A program made the translations under genes and the position numbers. Positions 1 to 5,082 of a stretch of DNA of 15,461 nt are shown in pieces (within the stretch, counting starts at the first letter, position 1; each line of letters starts with the position of its first letter). This stretch comes from SLID01 sp041667545 (GTDB lineage: Bacteria; Omnitrophota; Gorgyraeia; Tantalellales; Tantalellaceae): contig JBAYES010000045.1 of NCBI GenBank assembly GCA_041667545.1, positions 1 through 15,461 on the forward strand, given 5' to 3'. Under the pieces are notes generated by a model. It had not been told where the DNA came from. It ran no database searches and was given only the letters and a program-made list of their open reading frames with translations.

Positions 1-12
1 TAAATTCCTACA

Positions 13-123
13 CCGTCGTCACGAGGAGCCCCCGAAGGGGGCGACGAAGTGATCTCATAATATGAAAATATCTCGGAAAAAGATTGCTTCGTCACTCACT
101 TCGTTCGTTCCTCGCAACGACGG
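13..123. repeat. Palindromic intergenic repeat (REP-like, GCTTCGTCACTC family)
   Basis: Terminal inverted repeats CCGTCGTCACGAGG (13-26) and CCTCGCAACGACGG (110-123) match with two mismatches. Inside are a perfect GCCCCC-gaa-GGGGGC hairpin (28-42) and a second inverted pair, GACGAAGTGATCTC (43-56) against AGATTGCTTCGTC (81-93). The CACTTCGTTCGTTCCTCGCA block is the reverse complement of the start of the repeats at 14388-14535 and 14600-14747, so this is another member of that family. It is non-coding. Such elements are common in intergenic DNA of many bacteria and are presumed to be non-autonomous; no transposase is nearby. Confidence 0.75.
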
Positions 124-164
124 GCGGTGGAACGCGGAGTTACTGCGGAAGACTGAAATGTTAC

Positions 165-213
165 CTTTATTCTCACTGTGTTTGTCACGAGAGAATAAAG
201 TAGCCTGTCCCCC
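165..213. repeat. Hairpin beyond rsmE with GGGGACAGG core
   Basis: CTTTATTCTC (165-174) and GAGAATAAAG (191-200) form a perfect 10-bp inverted repeat with a 16-nt loop that can itself pair GTG/CAC. It lies about 30 bases past the rsmE stop. On the minus strand it is not followed by a T-run, so it is not a classical terminator for rsmE; on the plus strand a run of C then T follows (209-219). The minus-strand flank GGGGGACAGG shares its core with the repeat starting at 13786, suggesting a remnant of the same kind of element. It could still help end or stabilise the rsmE transcript. Confidence 0.5.
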
Positions 214-231
214 TTTTTTCTAAAGGATGTA

Positions 232-972
232 TTAGCAGTCTCCCCCCTCGTATCCTATGATCGAAATAACAAAAAGTCCGGCGGTATCACTTTTTAGAAC
301 TCTCTTTCCGAGTGAAACAAGAATGCATCTTTCCTCTTCGGCATTCTCGATCTCCGGGGGAGAAAAATCTCCTTCAGGGCCTATAATCACAAGCACATTT
401 TTAGGGACGGGTGAGGGTAAGGCTCTTTTAATAGGTACTGTTCGTGTATCAAGACATGCCAGGAGCGATAGATCATAGTTTTTAACGGTCCCGATAACCT
501 CCCGAAAAAAAACTGTCCCGGATATTTCTGGAGTTCTCTGCCTGCCGCATTGTTTCGATGTTTCGAGAGCTATTCGTTTCCATCTCTCCGTCACTTTACT
601 TGAATTTCTTTTATCAGGCCGAACTATTGTTCTCTCTGTTATAATTGGAACTATCCTGTGAACACCGAGTTCAGTGGCTTTTTCGACAATGAGGTCCATT
701 TTATTTTTTTTGGGTATAGCCTGCGCAAGAGTTATCCGGGGGAATTCTTCGGGGGGGAAATTTTTCACATCGTTTATACTGACCGTCAGTGTCATTTTTT
801 TGCGGTCAGCATTTTTTACGGTCCCCCGGTATTCGGAGCCCTCGCCGTCGAAAACAACAACATTATCCCCGTTTTCAAGGCGCATAACCTCTATCATGTG
901 GCGGGCTTCATCTCCCGAAATAACCGCTTCACCATCATAAACACTTTCTTTCGCCACAAAAAATCTGCCCAT
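232..972 (-). CDS. rsmE: 16S rRNA (uracil1498-N3)-methyltransferase RsmE
   Basis: Cytoplasmic SPOUT-class methyltransferase that uses S-adenosylmethionine to methylate N3 of U1498 in helix 44 of 16S rRNA. The 246-aa length is normal for the family. An N-terminal PUA-like RNA-binding part (about 1-70) includes HMIEVMRLENGD (25-36). The trefoil-knot catalytic part shows KKNKMDLIVEKATELGV (88-104), E129-W-R-I-A-E with QCGRQRTPEI (141-150), the SAM-loop motif GPEGDF (198-203; usually GPEGGF) and SLGKRVLKSDTA (220-231; usually LG-RILR-ETA). The ATG at 972 lies 6 bases after the stop of the upstream Memo-AMMECR1 gene, so the two are probably co-transcribed. The ribosome-binding site is weak (AAGGGA directly before ATT-ATG), which suggests translational coupling. 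Confidence 0.95.
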   Translation of the reverse strand: MGRFFVAKESVYDGEAVISGDEARHMIEVMRLENGDNVVVFDGEGSEYRGTVKNADRKKMTLTVSINDVKNFPPEEFPRITLAQAIPKKNKMDLIVEKATELGVHRIVPIITERTIVRPDKRNSSKVTERWKRIALETSKQCGRQRTPEISGTVFFREVIGTVKNYDLSLLACLDTRTVPIKRALPSPVPKNVLVIIGPEGDFSPPEIENAEEERCILVSLGKRVLKSDTAGLFVISIIGYEGGDC

Positions 973-978
973 AATCCC

Positions 979-2499
979 TTAATGGTCGCTTTCCTGCAAA
1001 ATATCCTTTTCCCCGAACACTTCGGCCGTATAGATATAAATGTCGGCATCTCCGGTTTTCCATGCGTCTTTCGGTATCCCCGCTTTCTGTTCACACAAAC
1101 TGTCCATAAACTCATCTCTTGACCACCCGGTCTCATCGGCGACCTGGGGAAGATAGACGCCGCTTCTTCTTCCCATTCTGACCATTACTCCATGTTTCCC
1201 CATTTCTATCAGTGAAGGATCGTCTATTTTTTGCATCGGGGAAAGCGCGGAGATCTCAATGTCTATATCTTCCATCTCTTCCTGCCTGACTTTGGGGAAC
1301 CTGGGGTCCTCAACGGCGGCGGCCACAGACATGTCTGTTACTGTCCTGTAAAAAGGCCCTTCTCCCTGCATTCGCCCTATGCATCCTCGAAGAGAACCGC
1401 TCTTATGCAAGGTCACAAAGCCCCCAAGTTCAAGGTTCAGGTTATCATCGTCAACAACTACTTCGGGTTTTCTTCCCGTTTTAAGATAATAATTTATAGC
1501 GTTACGCGCTATTTCAAGCAGAGTTCGCTTTTGGTCTAGATTGAACATCTTTTTCTCCTTTTCCTTTCTCTCGAATTTGCCGGAAATAATGTTATCGACT
1601 GCCGCGAAAAAAACAGCGCTAAGGTACCCGACAACACGTGACCTGTCACCGGAAACATCCGCGGAAGTGGCGTATTTTAAAACACTAAAACCGTCCGCTC
1701 CAAGCATTTGAGAAGCCTTCATAACGGCGTAAACCGGTCCCTGCCCGCACATGAGCTGATGGTTCCCCTTGAAACTTTGGCGATAGAAACCTTCCGGATC
1801 CATAGTTCTGAGCAGGTTTATTGTAAAGGCATCTTTTTTAAGCGCTTCGTCATGCGTTAGAAAATGGGACATATCGGTACTCGCGACCACCATTACACTT
1901 TCGTCTTCGCTCATAATTTCATAGAGAGCTTTTGCCAGAACATCGGATGTTCCCATTCCTTGATCGCATATAGCGACAAGTACTATCCGGGTTTCGGGTA
2001 AAGCTGTCTGGGCAAAAGGCACGAGCATCTCAACGGAATTCTCAGTATCAAAAGCTTCCGGGATATCTTTTATGCGAGGATCAAAAGAAATAAGTTTTTG
2101 CGCAACATCCTTGTTTATCAGCGCCTTGCCAAGGGGTGTTTCAAATGCGCTTCCGGTAAAAACACTGACTGAGTCGGGATAGGATTTTCTATGAGTGAAC
2201 CCGACAATAATAAGGGTTCGGGGGGATTTTAACCTGATAGCATTGAACGCGTACGCGGCGACTTTGCCTGAATATGAAAATCCCGCATGAGGAGCTATGA
2301 CAGAGATTATAGTTCCCTTTGGTTTTTCTATCTCAGCTTCACTTAGGTATCCTGAAAGTTCCTGTTCCAATACATCCCGGGAAGCATTATACCATGTTCC
2401 CGAAAGGTCAGAATGTTTTACTTCAGCGTCAAGTTCCATATGAACAAGCGCAAACCCGGACACAATAAAAAATACCGCAAGATTGGCTGTTTTCCACAT
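979..2499 (-). CDS. Memo-AMMECR1 fusion protein (AmmeMemoRadiSam system proteins B and A)
   Basis: A 506-aa protein joining two families that are usually separate genes. The Memo-like domain (about 28-300) resembles class III extradiol dioxygenases and keeps putative metal-site residues: H71 in APHAGFSYSG, H103 in GFTHRKS, D209 and H212 in STDMSH, and C251 in MCGQGPVYAVM. A charged linker (about 307-318, rich in Lys and Glu) leads to an AMMECR1 domain (about 319-497) with LRGCIG (370-375), DPRFP (398-402) and LPQVADETGW (450-459). Residues 1-20 are hydrophobic and look like a signal peptide or membrane anchor; a start at Met21 would remove them and give a cytosolic form. The 2499 start has no good ribosome-binding site. 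A separate start inside the gene could yield the AMMECR1 half alone. The biochemical role of this system is unresolved, and its usual radical-SAM partner is not in the window. rsmE follows closely. Confidence 0.9.
   Translation of the reverse strand: MWKTANLAVFFIVSGFALVHMELDAEVKHSDLSGTWYNASRDVLEQELSGYLSEAEIEKPKGTIISVIAPHAGFSYSGKVAAYAFNAIRLKSPRTLIIVGFTHRKSYPDSVSVFTGSAFETPLGKALINKDVAQKLISFDPRIKDIPEAFDTENSVEMLVPFAQTALPETRIVLVAICDQGMGTSDVLAKALYEIMSEDESVMVVASTDMSHFLTHDEALKKDAFTINLLRTMDPEGFYRQSFKGNHQLMCGQGPVYAVMKASQMLGADGFSVLKYATSADVSGDRSRVVGYLSAVFFAAVDNIISGKFERKEKEKKMFNLDQKRTLLEIARNAINYYLKTGRKPEVVVDDDNLNLELGGFVTLHKSGSLRGCIGRMQGEGPFYRTVTDMSVAAAVEDPRFPKVRQEEMEDIDIEISALSPMQKIDDPSLIEMGKHGVMVRMGRRSGVYLPQVADETGWSRDEFMDSLCEQKAGIPKDAWKTGDADIYIYTAEVFGEKDILQESDH
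1546..1560 (-). promoter_or_regulatory. Internal ribosome-binding site and ATG at the Memo/AMMECR1 junction
   Basis: Read on the minus strand, AAGGAG (1560-1555) is followed after six bases (AAAAAG) by an in-frame ATG (1548-1546), which is Met318 of the fusion. This is a near-ideal Shine-Dalgarno arrangement, much better than that at the annotated start, and it falls exactly between the two domains. It may drive separate synthesis of the AMMECR1 domain (189 aa) or be the relic of a former gene boundary. The purines also encode the Lys/Glu linker, so chance cannot be excluded. Confidence 0.5.
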
Positions 2500-2529
2500 G
2501 ATTTTTTTCGTTATCCATAAAAAATCAAC

Positions 2530-2602
2530 ATGGCCCGTGTACCAGTCGCAAAAACTTCGTTTTTGATCCGGTAGAGGTCATGTTCCACTCACAAAAATTA
2601 CG
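2530..2602. repeat. Degenerate copies of the tRNA-flanking palindrome
   Basis: Two divergent relatives of the palindrome at 2615-2662 lie here, in the 161 bases between the Memo-AMMECR1 start and the tRNA. One is CAAAAAC-ttc-GTTTTTG (2549-2565) flanked by TACC and GGTA. The other is a half copy at 2579-2602 that starts CATGTTCCACTCACAAAAAT and ends TACG, against CATGTACCAGAACAAAAATT then ACG at 2615-2637. ATGGCC(C)GTGT precedes two of the units (2530 and 2605). No promoter for the downstream gene is evident in this stretch. Confidence 0.6.
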
Positions 2603-2614
2603 ATATGGCCGTGT

Positions 2615-2662
2615 CATGTACCAGAACAAAAATTACGCCAGAAATTTTTGTTCTGGTACATG
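2615..2662. repeat. 20-bp-arm perfect palindrome abutting the tRNA-Ala 3' end
   Basis: CATGTACCAGAACAAAAATT (2615-2634) and its exact reverse complement (2643-2662) flank an 8-base loop. The right arm overlaps the last two bases of the tRNA CCA end. On the minus strand the hairpin directly follows the mature tRNA, so it could act in 3'-end processing or transcription termination, although there is no T-run after it. It more probably marks insertion of a mobile palindromic repeat at the tRNA end. Confidence 0.8.
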
Positions 2663-2736
2663 GTGGAGCAGATGGGATTCGAACCCACGGCCCCCACGTT
2701 GCGAACGTGATGCTCTTCCAGCTGAGCTACTGCCCC
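2661..2736 (-). tRNA. tRNA-Ala (anticodon CGC)
   Basis: The full cloverleaf folds by eye: acceptor stem GGGGCAG/CTGCTCC, D stem GCTC/GAGC with an 8-base loop, anticodon stem TCACG/CGTGG around loop TTCGCAA, 5-base variable loop, and T stem GTGGG/CCCAT around TTCGAAT. The anticodon is CGC, which reads GCG (Ala). The G3:U70 pair, the main alanine identity element, is present. It has 73 bases to the discriminator A, followed by an encoded CCA (2663-2661). It has its own strong promoter and lies between the DUF2582 gene and the Memo-AMMECR1 gene. Confidence 0.97.
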
Positions 2737-2755
2737 ACAAACTTTTTTCGAGAAC

Positions 2756-2783
2756 ATTATAACACATAAAGAACCGCCGTCAA
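2756..2783 (-). promoter_or_regulatory. Sigma70-type promoter of tRNA-Ala
   Basis: On the minus strand, TTGACG (2783-2778) and a perfect TATAAT (2761-2756) are separated by 16 bases, with a TG just upstream of the -10 (extended -10). The predicted transcription start near 2749 is about 13 bases before the tRNA 5' end. This is one of the two best promoter matches in the window. Confidence 0.8.
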
Positions 2784-2812
2784 TTGACCTGCCTATGGAT
2801 GCCAAGCCGCTA

Positions 2813-3034
2813 TTACTTGCAGTCGCAGTCATTCTTTGTAAGTTTCACCGAGTAAGCCGCGTCGTCGCCTTCCAAAACAACATGACCTTCCCGCGCAAGC
2901 CAGCCGATGCTCATAAGCGCCAGATTCCTGTCTTTTTGCAAGGCCTCTATGAGCTCTTCCATGCCGGCAGCTCCTCCGTGATTATCAAGGTAGTTCCAAA
3001 TATCGCCGGCCACCACACCAATTCTAGTTATCAT
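2813..3034 (-). CDS. DUF2582-like winged helix-turn-helix protein
   Basis: A 73-aa protein starting MITRIGVVAGDIWNYLDNHG and continuing with helices around EELIEALQKDRNLALMSIGW and a wing-like end (EGHVVLEGDDAAYSVKL). This matches the DUF2582 winged-helix family in length and pattern. The reading frame is open further upstream, but the start at 3034 is preferred: AGGAGG lies four bases before it, its ATGA overlaps the stop of the zinc-ribbon gene, and family homology begins there. The C-terminus holds two Cys (CDC). It is last in the six-gene TonB-type array, which suggests translational coupling. DNA binding is plausible from the fold, but no target is known, and these small proteins may instead mediate protein contacts. 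Confidence 0.85.
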   Translation of the reverse strand: MITRIGVVAGDIWNYLDNHGGAAGMEELIEALQKDRNLALMSIGWLAREGHVVLEGDDAAYSVKLTKNDCDCK

Positions 3035-3288
3035 CCATCCTCCTTTTCTTGCCCTTTTCCCGATGCTCTCTCTGCATAGCTGCCGCAGCGTGGACACTCG
3101 GAAAATTCTTCACTTCGGCTATCTACATAATTATTTGAACAGATCGAACAGTGCCATATATATTTTTCATCTGAAACGAACATTTTCATCCTCGTTCCGA
3201 AATTAAGAAAAAACCATACCACAAGAATAACTACGACTGAAAAAAAAAGATAAACAAAGATAACGGTAGAAATATCAAGTTTTATCAT
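3031..3288 (-). CDS. Small membrane protein with C-terminal zinc ribbon
   Basis: An 85-aa protein not assignable to a named family. One transmembrane helix (about 8-30, ISTVIFVYLFFSVVVILVVW) is followed by a basic stretch and a compact zinc-ribbon-like motif: C47-x2-C50 (HCSIC) and C65-x2-C68 (ECPRCG). The tail is charged and probably disordered. The topology fits a cytoplasmic zinc knuckle held at the inner membrane, but the orientation is a guess. Its start overlaps the end of tonB by 14 bases and its stop overlaps the start of the DUF2582 gene by 4, so it is firmly embedded in the operon. It may be an accessory or sensor of the energy-transducing complex; that is inference from position only. 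Confidence 0.8.
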   Translation of the reverse strand: MIKLDISTVIFVYLFFSVVVILVVWFFLNFGTRMKMFVSDEKYIWHCSICSNNYVDSRSEEFSECPRCGSYAERASGKGQEKEDG

Positions 3289-3997
3289 ATTTCCCGCCGG
3301 TTACAGTATGGACAATTATATCAGTTTCAATGATCCCAATGTCCTCGCCCGATCCATCAGAGTGAAACCTCCACGCGCTAAAATGTTTAAGAGCCTCTGT
3401 GTCAACGGGGAAATGTCCGCTTGAAACCTTTACCTTCGCGTCTTTAACATCTCCTGTTCCGTCGACAAAACCTGTAACTCTTACTGTAAAATATTCCTTA
3501 TCGCCGTACAGATCTTTCATAATAACCGGCGGCGGCGGCCGGTAAATAACATTTTGTTCCGAATGTGAATTTGAAAAATCTTTGTTTCTGTTTGAACCGC
3601 GATCTACTGCAGAGACATCACGAAAAAAGATATGTGGAGAGATCTTAACTCCCTCCAGAAACTCCCTTGTCCGTCCTGTCATTTTTTCTCCTTCATGATA
3701 TGGAAATCTTGACGCGATATATCCTCTCCCCGGGGGACTCGGCGAAAGATCCGAGATCATTAGATCTCCGGGAACGAGGGTCGTGCCATGGGCTATCTCA
3801 CCGTAGTCATCCCCCACCATAATATCGAACGCAGTCTTTTCCAGTATCGGCCCAAGGAATGTCACTCTTGTAAAGGGCTCTGTTTTGAAAATATCCTCAG
3901 GGGTTACTATTGTTACGGCCGACATGAAAAACAAATGAGCGAATGCCGACACCAGAACGGCTATTATAAGATTATTTTTTGTGACAATAAGGTCCAT
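3275..3997 (-). CDS. tonB: TonB-family energy transducer
   Basis: A 240-aa protein that would carry proton-motive energy from an ExbB/ExbD complex across the periplasm to outer-membrane partners. The N-terminus has one transmembrane helix (about 9-30) with the S-x3-H signature (S17, H21) that matches the Ser/His pair conserved in the TonB anchor. The periplasmic part is weakly structured, with only a short proline tract (RPPPP, 153-157) rather than a long Pro-rich spacer. The C-terminal domain (about 168-235) shows the TonB pattern: FVDGTGDVKDAKVKVSSG, VDTEALKHFSAWRFH, then a final beta strand. It follows exbD after 52 bases. A GGAGG sits 14 bases before the start, so the exact start is less sure. 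Confidence 0.85.
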   Translation of the reverse strand: MDLIVTKNNLIIAVLVSAFAHLFFMSAVTIVTPEDIFKTEPFTRVTFLGPILEKTAFDIMVGDDYGEIAHGTTLVPGDLMISDLSPSPPGRGYIASRFPYHEGEKMTGRTREFLEGVKISPHIFFRDVSAVDRGSNRNKDFSNSHSEQNVIYRPPPPVIMKDLYGDKEYFTVRVTGFVDGTGDVKDAKVKVSSGHFPVDTEALKHFSAWRFHSDGSGEDIGIIETDIIVHTVTGGKYDKT

Positions 3998-4049
3998 TTT
4001 TCTCTAAGTCGCCTCCGAACTGACTTTTTCTCAAAAACTTTTTATATTA

Positions 4050-4442
4050 TCATTGGGTGGTAGCTATGCTTATCTGTTTTATGTTGATCTGTCTGCATAC
4101 ATCCCAAATCTCAATTATCCTCCCCAGGCTCGCGTTCTTATCAGCTCGGATAAGAACCGGCTGATCATCCGCGGCGGCAAGAGCAAGCCGCGAGACAAGT
4201 TCATCCCATTCGGTAGGCCTTTCGTTTATATAGATCGAATTGAGCGATGTAACGGTCACTATAAGAAGTTCCCTGTGAAGAACCTCGCTGGTAACCGCCC
4301 TCGGAAGATCCACGCGTATTCCAGGCTGAAAAATATAGCTGGATGTCAGCATGAAAAATATAAGAAGCAGAAAAACCACATCTATAAGAGGAGCTATATC
4401 CAGCGAACCCTTTTCTATCGATACTTTTCTTTTAAATCTCAT
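4050..4442 (-). CDS. exbD: ExbD/TolR biopolymer transport protein
   Basis: A 130-aa protein, the usual ExbD/TolR size. The N-terminal basic segment is followed by one transmembrane helix with the proton-carrying Asp in PLIDVVFLLLIFFML, then a periplasmic domain (VDLPRA...YINERPT...VLIRADKNASLGRIIEIWDVCR). The ATG at 4442 is chosen; it lies inside the end of exbB (11-base overlap) just after GGGAAG. An in-frame TTG at 4463 would add seven residues and is possible. Together with ExbB it forms the proton-driven motor that powers the TonB protein encoded next. ExbD cannot be told from TolR by sequence alone, but the TonB-type partner favours ExbD. Confidence 0.92.
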   Translation of the reverse strand: MRFKRKVSIEKGSLDIAPLIDVVFLLLIFFMLTSSYIFQPGIRVDLPRAVTSEVLHRELLIVTVTSLNSIYINERPTEWDELVSRLALAAADDQPVLIRADKNASLGRIIEIWDVCRQINIKQISIATTQ

Positions 4443-5064
4443 TTTCTTCCCGTTTAGCGCCAAGCAGATTCACAAGATCCGTCGCGCTTTTTTCCATTTC
4501 CAGGACAAAACCGTCCACTTTGCTGACAAGAAAATTGTATGCCACGTATGCAGGTATGGCTACAGCCAGTCCCGCTACAGTTGTGACAAGGGCTTCCCAT
4601 ATCCCACCGGCAAGGTCTCCGGGATTCACTGGGACCAGAGAAACAGACTTTTGCTCTATTACCTGAAAAGCTCGGACCATACCCGTAACCGTTCCCAGAA
4701 GTCCCAGTAGTGGGCTTATATGAGCTATCGTAGCCAGTATACCGAGATTTTTTTCAAGCCGGGGAACCTCGTGAAGTCCGGCATCCTCTATAGCTTCCTT
4801 TATCTCGGTCCGGCCTCTGTCGTGCTTAAGTATGCCTGCCTTGACAATATGCGCGATGGGCCCCGGCATAGCGTTGCACTTATCTATCGCGTTAAGGATC
4901 TTGTTGCGTTTTAATGTCCCGGAAATATCTTCCATAAAAAGCTCAGTATTTATCTCCGCTCTTCTCAGATGCCATAATTTTTCAATTACTACGGCGACAG
5001 CTATTACCGAACACAAAATTATCAAGAACATCAACGGGCCGCCCTTAACTATCAATACCCACAT
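4432..5064 (-). CDS. exbB: MotA/TolQ/ExbB proton channel family protein
   Basis: A 210-aa inner-membrane protein with three transmembrane helices (about 8-30, 108-132 and 155-180), the ExbB/TolQ topology. The conserved core is visible: ATIAHISPLLGLLGTVTGMV (111-130), with family threonines in the LGTVTG turn, and EALVTTVAGLAVAIPAYVAY (157-176) in the third helix. It forms the pentameric channel scaffold around ExbD. The start at 5064 has an excellent ribosome-binding site (AGGAGG, five bases before ATG) and is 18 bases after the TPR gene stop, so the two are probably one transcript. TolQ is the alternative name. Confidence 0.93.
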   Translation of the reverse strand: MWVLIVKGGPLMFLIILCSVIAVAVVIEKLWHLRRAEINTELFMEDISGTLKRNKILNAIDKCNAMPGPIAHIVKAGILKHDRGRTEIKEAIEDAGLHEVPRLEKNLGILATIAHISPLLGLLGTVTGMVRAFQVIEQKSVSLVPVNPGDLAGGIWEALVTTVAGLAVAIPAYVAYNFLVSKVDGFVLEMEKSATDLVNLLGAKREENEI

Positions 5065-5082
5065 TTTTCCTCCTGTTCGTCA

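Noticed and set aside
979..2499. Complete AmmeMemoRadiSam locus
   Set aside because: Only the Memo and AMMECR1 parts are here; no radical-SAM gene with CxxxCxxC lies in the window.
2580..2762. Plus-strand 60-aa open frame over the tRNA
   Set aside because: Antisense of the tRNA and the flanking palindrome; no ribosome-binding site and no protein-like pattern.
2614..2832. Minus-strand 72-aa open frame with VAQLEEHHVRNVGAVGSNP
   Set aside because: It is a translation of the tRNA-Ala gene, a well-known annotation artefact.
4053..4710. Long plus-strand open frames opposite exbD and exbB
   Set aside because: They are antisense shadows; the minus-strand frames carry clear family motifs and ribosome-binding sites.
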